From Candidatus Gastranaerophilales bacterium (GTDB taxonomy: Bacteria; Cyanobacteriota; Vampirovibrionia; Gastranaerophilales; Gastranaerophilaceae): a DNA stretch of 64,000 nucleotides. The notes beneath the pieces were generated by a model that had not been told where the DNA came from, did no database searches, and worked only from the letters and a program-made list of their open reading frames with translations. The DNA lies in the NCBI GenBank assembly GCA_944326565.1, contig CALVEL010000002.1, positions 1 through 64,000 of the forward strand. The letters run 5' to 3'. The position numbers were made by a program, and so were the translations under genes. Below, in pieces: positions 52,552 through 61,633 of this stretch (position 1 is its first letter; each line of letters begins with the position of its first letter).

Positions 52552-55209
52552 CTATTTTTTAAAAATAATTTCATTATTTTCAAAATCTACAGTAATTTTA
52601 TCACCTTTTGAAAATTCGTTTTCAAGAATTTTTGTAGAAAGCGGGATTTCAAGGTAGTTTCTAATTACTCTGCGAAGAGGTCTTGCGCCATAAAGCGGTT
52701 CATAACCTTCATCTGCCAGGAATTTTTTAGCATTGTCAGTAATAATAATTTCCATATCTTGAGCCGAAAGTCGTTTTTTCAAAGCTGTTGTTTGTATATC
52801 GACTATTTGAGCTAATTCATCATGCGTTAAAGCTTTGAACATAATAATTTCATCTATTCTGTTAATAAATTCTGGTTTGAATTTTTCTCTAAGTGCTTTA
52901 TTTAACTCTTCTTGTTTTGCAGTTTCATCCAGATTTTGATCTAAAATAAAATTACTTCCAAGATTACTTGTCATAATTATTACGGTATTTTTGAAGTCAA
53001 CTAATCTACCTTGACCGTCTGTAAGACGTCCGTCATCAAACATTTGAAGCATAATATTGAATATGTCAGGGTGAGCTTTTTCTACTTCATCGAAAAGTAC
53101 AACGGAATAAGGCTTTCTTCTGACGGCTTCAGTTAATTGACCACCTTCTTCATAGCCGACAAAACCTGCTGTTGCTCCAGTTAAACGGGAAATATTGTGT
53201 TTTTCCATAAATTCACTCATATCAATTCTAATAAGAGCATCTTCGTCATTAAATAAAATTTCAGCTAAAGTCTTTGCAAGTTCTGTTTTGCCGACACCTG
53301 TCGGGCCTAAAAATAAGAATGTTCCTATCGGACGTTTTGGGTCTCTTAGTCCTGAACGAGACAATCTGATTGCATTTGAAATCTTTTTAACAGCTTCATC
53401 TTGCCCTATTACTCTTTTGTGCATAATATCTTCCATGCCAATTAGTTTTTTGCTTTCATCTTCTTGAAGTCTGTTTACAGGTATTCCTGTCCATTTTGCA
53501 ACTATTGAGGCTATATCATCTCCATCAATTTGTTCTTTTAAAAGACATTTTTTATTTGAATGTGTATAAACTTTTAGTTTTTCTTGCATATCAAGCATTT
53601 GTGAATATTTTGCTTCTAAAGCTGCACTCATTGTCGGATTTTTCTTGAACTGTTCAATTTGACTTTTTAATTTTTCAATGTTTCTTTTGATTGCAGCTCC
53701 TGATTCTATTACTTTCTTTTCTTTTAGCCATTGTTCTTTCAGTTTAGCTATTTTTTCGTTCAAATCGTTAATTTTTTTGTTTATTTTTTCCAGCTTTTTA
53801 CCTGCATCAGTTGAATTTTCTTTTTCTAAAGCTTTTCTGTTCATTTCAAGTTGAATTTTTTCTCTTATGAATATATCAATTTCTTCAGGCATGGTATCAA
53901 TTTCTATTCTCAATGCTGATGCAGCTTCATCAATCAGGTCTATAGCTTTGTCTGGGAGGCATCTGTCAGAAATATATCTGTCAGAAAGAGTTACAGCTGA
54001 AACGATTGCACTGTCTGTAATTTCTATACAATGAAATCCTTCATATTTTTCTTTTAGACCTCTCAATATGCTTATAGTTGTCTCAATTGAGGGTTCGTCT
54101 GCTATTACAGGCTGAAAACGTCTTTCAAGCGCTTTGTCTTTTTCAATATACTTTCTGTACTCATCAATAGTAGTTGCACCGAGTACACGTATAGTTCCTC
54201 TTGCAAGCATTGGTTTTAAAAGGTTTCCAGCATCAGCAGACCCGTCAGCTGAGCCTGTTCCCATAATTGTATGAATTTCGTCTATAAAAAGCATTATATC
54301 GTCACTTTTTTCTTCAACAGCCTTTAATACTGTTTTAAATCTTTCTTCAAATTGACCTCTATAGGATGCTCCTGCAAGAAGTGCGCCTAAATCTAGTGCA
54401 AAAATTTTATCGTTTTTTAAACTCTCCGGTACATCCCCTGAGACAATTCTTTGGGCTAGTCCTTCGATGATTGCCGTTTTACCGACACCTGGCTCTCCTA
54501 TAATTACAGGGTTATTCTTTGACCGCCTGTTCAAAATTTGGATTGTTCTTCGAATTTCATCATCTCGACCAATTACAGGGTCAAGCTTATTTTCTTTTGC
54601 AAGTTCAGTTAAATCTATTGTATATTTTTTTAATGCTTCTTCAGGTGTTTCTTTTTGATTTTGTGAGGGAGTTTCATTATTTTCCATATTTTTGTTTCCT
54701 TCATCATCTTTCATTATAATTGCTTTGTCAGCACCATGTTTTCTTGTCTCATTCCCATTTTCGTCAATGCTTATAATGTTTTTCACTTCTTCAAGCATTT
54801 TTTCATATAAAACAAATTTATTTACCCTGTTTTCAGCGAAAAACAAATCCATTTCAGGATTATTTATCTTGAACAGTGCCAAAAACAAATGTTCAATGTC
54901 AACTTCTTCATCGCACAAATCCATTGCTTCACGTTCAGCTATTTTAGTGAGGTTGATTACCCCTGAAGAAAACTTAATCGGCTCAAATTGACCGCGGGGA
55001 AAGTATGGATATTTTTTGACAAATTTGTTGAATCTGTCTTTAAAATCTCCGCCTAGGCCTACTCTATCTAAAAGGATTACAGGCAAATCGTTCTGATCCA
55101 AAAAAAGTGCAAGCATAATATGCATTACTTCAAGTTCATGGTAATTTCTTGAAATGACAAATGATTTTGCTGATTTGAAAATTGCCTGTACGTGTTCTGA
55201 AAGAAGCAT
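52552..55209 (-). CDS. clpB: AAA+ protein disaggregase ClpB
   Basis: 885 residues. Clp N-domain repeats (about 1-150), an acidic linker, AAA-1 with GEPGVGKTAIIEGLAQRI and DEIHTIMGTG, a coiled-coil middle domain (about 400-520), and AAA-2 with GPTGVGKTELAKTLAE, TGATAGFVGYEEGGQLTEAVRR and LFDEVEKAHPD. The AAA-2 signatures and the lack of a ClpP-docking loop favour ClpB over ClpA/C. It rescues aggregated proteins together with DnaK. No CIRCE or other heat-shock operator is recognised upstream. Confidence 0.92.
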   Translation of the reverse strand: MLLSEHVQAIFKSAKSFVISRNYHELEVMHIMLALFLDQNDLPVILLDRVGLGGDFKDRFNKFVKKYPYFPRGQFEPIKFSSGVINLTKIAEREAMDLCDEEVDIEHLFLALFKINNPEMDLFFAENRVNKFVLYEKMLEEVKNIISIDENGNETRKHGADKAIIMKDDEGNKNMENNETPSQNQKETPEEALKKYTIDLTELAKENKLDPVIGRDDEIRRTIQILNRRSKNNPVIIGEPGVGKTAIIEGLAQRIVSGDVPESLKNDKIFALDLGALLAGASYRGQFEERFKTVLKAVEEKSDDIMLFIDEIHTIMGTGSADGSADAGNLLKPMLARGTIRVLGATTIDEYRKYIEKDKALERRFQPVIADEPSIETTISILRGLKEKYEGFHCIEITDSAIVSAVTLSDRYISDRCLPDKAIDLIDEAASALRIEIDTMPEEIDIFIREKIQLEMNRKALEKENSTDAGKKLEKINKKINDLNEKIAKLKEQWLKEKKVIESGAAIKRNIEKLKSQIEQFKKNPTMSAALEAKYSQMLDMQEKLKVYTHSNKKCLLKEQIDGDDIASIVAKWTGIPVNRLQEDESKKLIGMEDIMHKRVIGQDEAVKKISNAIRLSRSGLRDPKRPIGTFLFLGPTGVGKTELAKTLAEILFNDEDALIRIDMSEFMEKHNISRLTGATAGFVGYEEGGQLTEAVRRKPYSVVLFDEVEKAHPDIFNIMLQMFDDGRLTDGQGRLVDFKNTVIIMTSNLGSNFILDQNLDETAKQEELNKALREKFKPEFINRIDEIIMFKALTHDELAQIVDIQTTALKKRLSAQDMEIIITDNAKKFLADEGYEPLYGARPLRRVIRNYLEIPLSTKILENEFSKGDKITVDFENNEIIFKK

Positions 55210-55292
55210 ATATTTTTCCCTCTTTTATAATTATATAGATTTAAGAGAGTCTGCAATCATTCAAAAACGGTAGATTGTAAAAATACTTTCTC

Positions 55293-55320
55293 TTGATGTT
55301 CGGGATTTTTTTTATATAAT
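55293..55320 (+). promoter_or_regulatory. Promoter of lepA, apparently leaderless
   Basis: TTGATG (55293-55298), a 16-base spacer and TATAAT (55315-55320). The ATG starts 8 bases after the -10 box, leaving no room for a leader, and the bases between contain no Shine-Dalgarno sequence. Confidence 0.6.
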
Positions 55321-55327
55321 AGAAATT

Positions 55328-57130
55328 ATGAAACACAGAGAAAATGTACGGAATTTTTGTATAATAGCCCACATTGACCATGGAAAATCAACACTTGCCG
55401 ATAGATTACTTGAATTTACCGGTACCGTTGCACAGCGGGATATGCAGGATCAAATTCTTGACAGTATGGATATTGAGCGTGAACGTGGAATTACGATTAA
55501 GCTCAACGCAGCAAGAATGAATTATAAAGCAAAAGACGGCAAAGATTATATTCTAAACTTGATTGATACCCCAGGACATGTGGATTTTTCTTATGAAGTT
55601 TCACGTTCACTCGCTGCTTGTGAGGGGGCATTATTGATTGTAGATGCAACTCAGGGGGTTGAGGCTCAAACTCTTGCAAATGTCTATCTTGCTATTGAGC
55701 AAAACCTTGAAATTATTCCTGTAATTAATAAAATTGACCTACCTTCTGCAGATGTAGAAAGAGTTAAAGCAGAAATTGAAGAAGTTTTAGGAATTGACGC
55801 CTCTTATGCAATTCCTGTAAGTGCTAAAGCAGGTATAGGAATTGAAGATGTCCTAGAAGCTGTTGTAGACTTGATTCCGCCCCCTGCTGATACCTCTGAA
55901 AAACCGCTAAGAGCTTTGGTATTTGATAGTGCTTATGACCAATATCTTGGCACTTTGTGTTTTTTCAAAATTATGGACGGTAAAATGCAGCTTGGTGATA
56001 AAATCAAATTCATGGCATCGGGTAAAGAATATGAAATTGTTGAATTAGGTTATCTAACACCTACAAGAGTTCAGGTAGATGAGCTTGTATGTGGTGATGT
56101 AGGGTATTTTGCCGGTTCTATTAAAGAGTTGACAAGGTTTGTAGGTGATACGATTACTACTGTAGAAAATCCTGCTAAAGATCCGCTTCCTGGGTATAAA
56201 GAAGCTCTTCCGATGGTATTTTCAGGTATGTATCCCGTTGATAATGACGATTATCATGATTTAAAAGAGGCTTTGGAAAAATTAAAGCTGAATGATAGCA
56301 GTATTACATTTGAGCCTGAGACTTCAAGCGCATTAGGTTTCGGTTTCCGCTGCGGATTTTTGGGAATGCTGCATATGGAAATTGCTCAGGAAAGACTTGA
56401 AAGAGAATACAATCTTGCACTTGTCACAACAGCTCCGTCTGTTGTATATCACGTATACAAAACTAATGGCGAAATGATTGAAATCGATAACCCTGCAAAT
56501 CTTCCGCCAGCTCAATACAGAGATTATATAGAAGAGCCCTACGTAAGAGTTCAAATAATTACTCCTAACGATTATGTCGGAACTTTGATGGAGCTTTCTC
56601 AATCAAAACGCGGTATTTTTATTAATATGCATTATATAGATAAAATTCGTGCAAGTCTTGAGTATCAAATCCCTTTGAGTGAAGTTATTACTGATTTTTA
56701 TGACCAGTTAAAGTCCAGGTCAAAAGGTTACGCGAGTATGGATTACGAGTTTTGCGATTACAAGCGTTCAAAACTTGTGAAACTTGATATTATGCTTGCA
56801 GGGGAAATAGTTGATGCTTTATCGGTTATTTGCCATGAAGACAGTGCTTATTATATCGGACAAAAATTAACTGCGAAATTAAAAGAAATTATACCAAGAC
56901 AGCTTTTTGAAGTGCCTATTCAGGCGGCAGTCGGTGGAAGAGTAATTGCAAGAACAAATATTAAAGCTATGCGCAAAAACGTTCTTGATAAATGTTATGG
57001 CGGTGATATTTCACGTAAAAGAAAACTTTTGGAAAAACAAAAGAAAGGTAAAAAACGTATGAAATCAGTCGGTCGTGTTGAAGTTCCTCAAGAAGCTTTT
57101 ATGGCAGTGTTAAGTCTTGAGGAAGATTAG
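55328..57130 (+). CDS. lepA: Translation factor LepA (EF4)
   Basis: 600 residues, a ribosome-bound GTPase. G1 [20 protein letters not shown]2 [16 protein letters not shown]3 [25 protein letters not shown]4 NKIDLP; the EF4-specific C-terminal domain includes [37 protein letters not shown]. Length is normal. It is transcribed away from clpB and its end overlaps the convergent LuxR-type gene by 4 bases. Confidence 0.97.
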   Translation: MKHRENVRNFCIIAHIDHGKSTLADRLLEFTGTVAQRDMQDQILDSMDIERERGITIKLNAARMNYKAKDGKDYILNLIDTPGHVDFSYEVSRSLAACEGALLIVDATQGVEAQTLANVYLAIEQNLEIIPVINKIDLPSADVERVKAEIEEVLGIDASYAIPVSAKAGIGIEDVLEAVVDLIPPPADTSEKPLRALVFDSAYDQYLGTLCFFKIMDGKMQLGDKIKFMASGKEYEIVELGYLTPTRVQVDELVCGDVGYFAGSIKELTRFVGDTITTVENPAKDPLPGYKEALPMVFSGMYPVDNDDYHDLKEALEKLKLNDSSITFEPETSSALGFGFRCGFLGMLHMEIAQERLEREYNLALVTTAPSVVYHVYKTNGEMIEIDNPANLPPAQYRDYIEEPYVRVQIITPNDYVGTLMELSQSKRGIFINMHYIDKIRASLEYQIPLSEVITDFYDQLKSRSKGYASMDYEFCDYKRSKLVKLDIMLAGEIVDALSVICHEDSAYYIGQKLTAKLKEIIPRQLFEVPIQAAVGGRVIARTNIKAMRKNVLDKCYGGDISRKRKLLEKQKKGKKRMKSVGRVEVPQEAFMAVLSLEED

Positions 57131-57351
57131 TCTAAAAATCCTCGTTTGACGGCATCTCTGGTTACTTCTACTCTTGATTTTACGTTGAATTTTCTTATTA
57201 TAGAGCTTACATGTGCTTTTACGGTCGATAAAGAAACAGATAATGTCTCTGCAATTTGTGGGTTTGAGTATCCTGCTATCATTACTCTTAAAACTTCTCG
57301 TTCTCTGTTCGTAAGGTGAATTTTATCTTTTTCATTACCGCCCGTGTACAT
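57127..57351 (-). CDS. Stand-alone LuxR-type DNA-binding domain protein
   Basis: 74 residues, nearly all one LuxR/NarL-type helix-turn-helix: [51 protein letters not shown]. There is no receiver or sensor domain, as in GerE. I use the ATG 6 bases after AAGGAG; a GTG immediately upstream is less well placed. Small LuxR-type proteins can act as constitutive or abundance-controlled regulators. Its 3' end overlaps lepA. Confidence 0.88.
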   Translation of the reverse strand: MYTGGNEKDKIHLTNREREVLRVMIAGYSNPQIAETLSVSLSTVKAHVSSIIRKFNVKSRVEVTRDAVKRGFLD

Positions 57352-57704
57352 CACTCTCTCCTTATTATGAATTGCTAAGTATATACTAGCAAAACATAAT
57401 CAAATTAATATTAGTCATAAGTCTAATTTTTCTTACAATGTCCACAAGTTAGACTTCTTTTAAACGGTTTAGAATCCCATTTGTTAAAAAATGTTACAGA
57501 ATATTAAAAATATATAATAAATACGCAATTTGTATATAAAAAAAAACTTTATATATACAAGAGATGAAAATTATTAATAGGAATGAGTATAAAAATATGT
57601 AAACATTTGTAAAAAGGATAGACAATTTCTTAAAGATAATTAAGAACAATACCGATTAAGAGTATGTGAGTAATTAAGAAAAAGAAAAAGAAAAGGAGAT
57701 CGAG
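57352..57704. other. Gene-free divergent region with two inverted repeats
   Basis: No gene is seen. An imperfect palindrome around GCTAAGTATATACTAGC (about 57375-57391) lies 24 bases upstream of the LuxR-type gene and could bind its product. Perfect arms AAGTCTAA (57419-57426) and TTAGACTT (57449-57456) form a longer stem-loop. TATAAT-like boxes precede the rightward gene, whose leader ends in AAAAGGAG. Confidence 0.45.
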
Positions 57705-58058
57705 ATGAACGGTATCAATGGATTTGACGGAAAATTTAACAGTATTTACCAATCTAATGCTAAAAAAGAAGTTGAAACAAAAAATGTAGAAAATAAACCT
57801 AATGAGCCTATTGATTTCAAAAAAGCTGATTCAAATAAAGAATTAGGTTTTGATGCTTTGAATACAAGCGGTTCAATTTATGGCAAAGCACTTTCATTAT
57901 CAGGAAATTTAACTATTGATAAAGGTCTTATGAAAGGACTTTCAAAGAAAGAACAAGCTGCTTTGGAAAAAGAACTGAATACTCCTGGAGTTGCAAACAG
58001 AGTTAGCAACGTAGCTACAAATATATTTGCAGCTATTGAAGGAATTGATGAATTCTAA
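57705..58058 (+). CDS. Hypothetical protein with GFDG-tagged N-terminus
   Basis: 117 residues starting MNGINGFDGKFNSIYQ. A polar, probably disordered segment (about 20-55) precedes a short domain with GSIYGKALSLSGNLTIDKGLMKGLSKKEQAALEKELNTPGV. A very strong AAAAGGAG site and a long leader suggest abundant expression. A terminator follows about 115 bases later. It looks lineage-specific; no function is recognised. Confidence 0.7.
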   Translation: MNGINGFDGKFNSIYQSNAKKEVETKNVENKPNEPIDFKKADSNKELGFDALNTSGSIYGKALSLSGNLTIDKGLMKGLSKKEQAALEKELNTPGVANRVSNVATNIFAAIEGIDEF

Positions 58059-58173
58059 TAAAGGCTTATAAATAAGATTTAAAAATCCATAAAGACAATT
58101 TATGTCTTGATAGGATACTGTATCTCAATTTTCTAAAAACTACTTATAAAGGTACATTTACTCACACAATTTT

Positions 58174-58203
58174 AGGCACTTTTAAAAAAGTGCCTTTTAT
58201 TTT
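58174..58203 (+). terminator. Intrinsic terminator after the 117-residue gene
   Basis: Stem AGGCACTTT / AAAGTGCCT with loop TAAA, followed by TTTATTTT. The rest of the gap up to the next gene (58204-58366) shows only A/T-rich promoter-like sequence. Confidence 0.85.
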
Positions 58204-58366
58204 GTCAATTGTGTGTATTTTTTTATGTAAAAATGTTGTCAAAAGAATATTTTTAAAAAGTTTAGTATTATAAAAGTTAATATAATTTAATAAAACTAAA
58301 ATCAGGAGCAATTATTTTATTCAAAAATACTTTATAGATTTAAGGTAGTAAATTTTAGGTGAGGTT

Positions 58367-58723
58367 ATGTTACCGAATTGGACAACAAGTGTAGATATGT
58401 TAGCAGATGCTGGAATTATTGATTATGATGCATCAGCCTACATTTTGGGAGCTCCTGCACGTTTTGTAGGCAGACCGCAGTATCCTATTTATAATATCCC
58501 TCCGCTTGCAATCCAACCACCAAGACAAGATGAATATAGATCAACTTTACCCGATAAATCAATTGTAAAAAATCCGCTTTGGAAAAAAGTTTTGTTTGGA
58601 ACACTTGCAACAGGTGGGGTTCTTTTTGGGATTGCAAAATTGCGTAAAACACCTCAATTTTTTAAAAATATCGGTGTAAAGATTTCTGATTTTTTCAAAA
58701 AAATATTTAAAAAAACACCTTAG
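58367..58723 (+). CDS. Hypothetical protein with one membrane segment
   Basis: 118 residues. The first 65 residues are Pro/Tyr/Ile-rich (GRPQYPIYNIPPLAIQPPRQ), then one hydrophobic segment (about 78-93, VLFGTLATGGVLFGIA) and a basic amphipathic C-terminus (KKTPQFFKN-like, ending FFKKIFKK). The start follows AGGTGAGG. No family is recognised. Confidence 0.62.
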   Translation: MLPNWTTSVDMLADAGIIDYDASAYILGAPARFVGRPQYPIYNIPPLAIQPPRQDEYRSTLPDKSIVKNPLWKKVLFGTLATGGVLFGIAKLRKTPQFFKNIGVKISDFFKKIFKKTP

Positions 58724-58803
58724 GATAATTGGACTTATTTTTTATTCTGTTATACAATAATAACAAAATAGTATATTTTAGTAACTAAAGGAAGAGATAG
58801 ACT

Positions 58804-59172
58804 ATGCTTGCAAAAGACCTGCCAAAATGTCCTGTAGAAACAACTTTGAAAATGATAGGTAAGAGATGGAAAATAATAATTTTGAGAGAGCTTTTACCCG
58901 GAACAAAGCGTTTTGGAGAGCTGAAAAAGTCGGTCAGCGGTATATCTCAAAAAGTTTTGACAGCAAATCTAAGACAGATGGAAGAGGACGGGCTTGTTAT
59001 TAGAGAAGTGTTTAATGAAGTTCCTCCAAGAGTAGATTATACATTAACTGATGTGGGATACAGTCTTGCTTCAGTACTTGATTCTATGGCGGATTGGGGA
59101 GAGGGTTATAAAAAATTTCTTAAATTAATTGAAAAACAAGAAAAACTTTCTAAAAAAGATTTGGTTGATTAA
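58804..59172 (+). CDS. HxlR-family transcriptional regulator
   Basis: 122 residues: CPVETTLKMIGKRWKIIILRELLPGTKRFGELKKSVSGISQKVLTANLRQMEEDGLV is the complete HxlR winged helix with its leading Cys, followed by PRVDYTLTDVGYSL and a dimerisation helix. HxlR proteins often sense aldehydes or reactive species through that Cys. The ribosome site is AAAGGAAG. It precedes the metalloregulator gene by 44 bases in the same direction, with a TATAAT box between them. Confidence 0.92.
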   Translation: MLAKDLPKCPVETTLKMIGKRWKIIILRELLPGTKRFGELKKSVSGISQKVLTANLRQMEEDGLVIREVFNEVPPRVDYTLTDVGYSLASVLDSMADWGEGYKKFLKLIEKQEKLSKKDLVD

Positions 59173-59216
59173 TGTGCAAAATTAATGTATAATCCTGCAA
59201 TATAAAGGTTTTGATT

Positions 59217-59642
59217 ATGAAATTACTTTCACGCAGTCAGGAAGATTATTTAGAAGAAATATATAAACAGGTTTTGAAAAATGGCCAAGCAAAAGTAACT
59301 GATATTTCTTTAGCTTTAAATGTCAAAAAGGCTTCAGTGACAGGAGCTTTGAATGCTTTAGCAGATAAAAAACTTATTAATTATGAACCTTATTCTAAAA
59401 TTACTATGACAAAAGAGGGTGAAAAATTAGCTAGAGTAATTCTTAATAAACATGAAAGCCTTTGTGATTTTTTTGAAAATATTCTTGGACTTTCAAAACA
59501 AGAAGCTTCAGAAAATGCTTGTCAAATGGAACATATTGTAAGTGAAAAATTTTTCGCGAATTTTGTTAAATTTTCTGATTTTATAAGAGATTATAGCCGT
59601 AAAAACCCTGATTTTATCAGAAGTTTTAGGGATATAATTTAA
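59217..59642 (+). CDS. DtxR/MntR-family metal-dependent transcriptional regulator
   Basis: 141 residues: N-terminal winged helix (about 1-70, with VTDISLALNVKKASVTGALNALADKKLI) and a metal-binding dimerisation domain, without the SH3-like third domain. Likely ligands are Asp10, His79, Cys102, Glu105 and His106. Asp10 (with Glu13) is MntR-like, while Cys102 in ACQMEH is DtxR/IdeR-like, so the metal (Mn or Fe) is uncertain. The start ATG lies 10 bases after AAAGG. A perfect TTAGG-CCTAA palindrome 37 bases downstream is its probable operator, in front of an unknown membrane protein gene. Confidence 0.9.
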   Translation: MKLLSRSQEDYLEEIYKQVLKNGQAKVTDISLALNVKKASVTGALNALADKKLINYEPYSKITMTKEGEKLARVILNKHESLCDFFENILGLSKQEASENACQMEHIVSEKFFANFVKFSDFIRDYSRKNPDFIRSFRDII

Positions 59643-59660
59643 AAACTTTAGCTAATGAGC

Positions 59661-59712
59661 TTGACAGATAAATTATTTTATAATATTGTTAGGTATGCCT
59701 AACAATATTATA
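59661..59712 (+). promoter_or_regulatory. Promoter plus perfect DtxR-type operator before the 346-residue membrane protein
   Basis: Perfect 15-base arms TATAATATTGTTAGG (59679-59693) and CCTAACAATATTATA (59698-59712) flank TATG. The core TTAGG-TATG-CCTAA resembles the DtxR/IdeR consensus TTAGGTTAGCCTAA. A promoter TTGACA (59661-59666), 17 bases, TATTGT (59684-59689) lies under it, so the bound regulator would block transcription. It could also fold as an RNA hairpin, but it lacks a T run. Confidence 0.8.
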
Positions 59713-59725
59713 ACGAGATTATATA

Positions 59726-60766
59726 ATGAAAATTATAACAATAGCAAAATACATTGATCAGCCCGTAATACTAAGTAAATTACATTCAAAAATGCCAGCA
59801 GCACTTTTAGTTACAGGTGGAGGTGTTTGGGGATATGAAAGTTTTTATAAAAATAAGCATAAAGAAAATAGTTTACAGAAGAATTTAAAAAATTTGATAA
59901 CAATTTTAAGTGCAGTTGGAGCATCATATGTTGGAGCAAGAGGATTGAAAATAGGTAAAAAAGCTATTTTTAAAGGTTTACTTGATTATGTGCCGTTAAA
60001 AAATGTATTGGAAAATCAATCCAAATCTATTGAGACATTTATAAAAGATAAAGTCACAGATGATTCAAAATTAATGACTATTTTAAAAAATGCTAAAAAC
60101 AGGCAGTTTACTTTATCTGAAATAGCTTATATAACAGAAAGAATGCCTAAAAACAAGAAAGCAAAAGATTTTTTACATACAATTTTACCAGAGCCTGAAA
60201 ATCTAAATTCAAAAGAAATTTTTTCAGAAATAAAAAGACTTTCCTTAATTGGACTAATTCCCGTTGTAGGTGGGGTATCAGGCGGAATTTTAGCTGATTT
60301 AATTACAGGAACACAAAATAAAAAAAGTTTTGCTAATAAGATAAAGGAAGGAGTTTATCAGTATTTAGCAAATATATTTTTATGTAATGTAGGAGCTGGT
60401 TCGGCTTTATTTTTAAGTGAAAATATGGTTAAAAGAAAAGTAATTAAGCCATTAACACCAATAAAAAAATTAGGGGTAATTTTTGCCGGAATTACAGCAA
60501 CTGGAATTGTTGGCGGAAGCATGATAGCGAATTATATTTCAAAAAAATTAATTGATCCATTTTTTAATAAAAAACATTTTGAAAAAGGTCTATACAGTGA
60601 AAGAAAACCTGAACCTTTAGATATAGCACTTCATGCAGATGATATTGCTACAGCTGGGGTATTATCTGGTTTTAAATGGATAGAACCTGCTTTACCAATA
60701 ATGTATTTTATTTCAGGTTATCGTGCAGGTATAGGTTATCGTAATAATTCTAAAAAAAGCTGGTAA
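59726..60766 (+). CDS. Unknown polytopic membrane protein, probably metal-regulated
   Basis: 346 residues with about five or six Gly-rich hydrophobic segments (near 24-40, 57-73, 170-193, 213-228, 246-268 and 320-338), for example LIGLIPVVGGVSGGILADLITG and GVIFAGITATGIVGGSMIANYI. Between them lies a basic cytoplasmic-looking loop (about 75-165). No transporter signature, Cys-rich or His-rich metal site is obvious; the acidic-His segment EPLDIALHADDIATAGVLSG (about 300-318) is the best candidate ligand site. It stands directly behind the DtxR-type operator. Possibly lineage-specific. Confidence 0.75.
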   Translation: MKIITIAKYIDQPVILSKLHSKMPAALLVTGGGVWGYESFYKNKHKENSLQKNLKNLITILSAVGASYVGARGLKIGKKAIFKGLLDYVPLKNVLENQSKSIETFIKDKVTDDSKLMTILKNAKNRQFTLSEIAYITERMPKNKKAKDFLHTILPEPENLNSKEIFSEIKRLSLIGLIPVVGGVSGGILADLITGTQNKKSFANKIKEGVYQYLANIFLCNVGAGSALFLSENMVKRKVIKPLTPIKKLGVIFAGITATGIVGGSMIANYISKKLIDPFFNKKHFEKGLYSERKPEPLDIALHADDIATAGVLSGFKWIEPALPIMYFISGYRAGIGYRNNSKKSW

Positions 60767-60854
60767 AAAAAAAATTTTTGATGTTTAATATTTTCGTACA
60801 CTTACGAAATATAATAAATTAATTTTAAATAGCAAATGAAAAGGAGAAATTGAT

Positions 60855-61547
60855 ATGCATTTACAACCGATTAGTGTGACAATGCCCGCTTTTGAGGCAA
60901 ATTATTTAAGAAGAGCTAATATTACAAATGGAATGAGCAAAGTTAAAAACGATTTTATTGATGTATATTCAATAAATAAAGATGACAAAGATTTAATACA
61001 AAAGCTATTGTGTAAAGTAGATTTGCAGGAACGCAGAGACAGCATGGCTGTGAGAGAAAAGAATAATGTAAATAGCACAATAAGATATTTATTAAATAAA
61101 GCTCTTAATATATCAGATGATAGCAAAGGCGGGGTATATATAGCAGTTAAAAATAATAAACAAGTAACAGGTATGCTTGATTATACAGATAGTGGAGTAC
61201 CGCTTTTAAAAAATCTTATTGCATGGCATGGAAAAGATAAAGAAATAACTCGTGTAAACTTATTTAATGAGTTAATGCAAAGAACAAATAGAGCTAATGC
61301 AATGCGTCCTGTCGAAGAGCAGGTTGAGTTGGTAACTTATGCAGAGCCAAGAACAAAGGGCGCTAAATGGCTTAAAGATAAAGGATTTTATGCACCATCT
61401 CAAACAATGTATTCCAGAGAAAGACTGAAAATGGATGCAAATACCATTCCAGAAAAGATTAACGAAAACCAAGTAAGCGATCTAAAAATGGAAGTTACAA
61501 GTCACTTAGACAGACCGAATGTTCAATTGAAAGATTTGCAAATATAA
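60855..61547 (+). CDS. GNAT-like protein with N-terminal AFEAN tag
   Basis: 230 residues. The head MHLQPISVTMPAFEAN is followed by a mixed alpha/beta domain: GGVYIAVKNNKQVTGMLDY, then ELVTYAEPRTKGAKWLKDKGFYAPSQTMYSRERL, a pattern reminiscent of the last strand-helix of GNAT acetyltransferases (K-G-A-x-x-L-x-x-x-G-F). The acetyl-CoA loop is not clear, so activity is uncertain. AAAGGAG precedes the ATG. Confidence 0.62.
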   Translation: MHLQPISVTMPAFEANYLRRANITNGMSKVKNDFIDVYSINKDDKDLIQKLLCKVDLQERRDSMAVREKNNVNSTIRYLLNKALNISDDSKGGVYIAVKNNKQVTGMLDYTDSGVPLLKNLIAWHGKDKEITRVNLFNELMQRTNRANAMRPVEEQVELVTYAEPRTKGAKWLKDKGFYAPSQTMYSRERLKMDANTIPEKINENQVSDLKMEVTSHLDRPNVQLKDLQI

Positions 61548-61550
61548 TTT

Positions 61551-61585
61551 AAAAGCTCTCTTGATTATCAAGAGAGCTTTTTTAT
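61551..61585 (+). terminator. Intrinsic terminator after the GNAT-like gene
   Basis: Stem AAAAGCTCTCTTGA / TCAAGAGAGCTTTT with loop TTA, followed by a T run. Confidence 0.9.
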
Positions 61586-61633
61586 AGGTTTTATGATATA
61601 TTGAAATAATAAATTCAATAGGAGGTTGGGGAA

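Noticed and set aside
57419-57456. Stem-loop considered as the lepA terminator
   Set aside because: It lies beyond the complete convergent LuxR-type gene and has no T run; a regulatory role is more likely.
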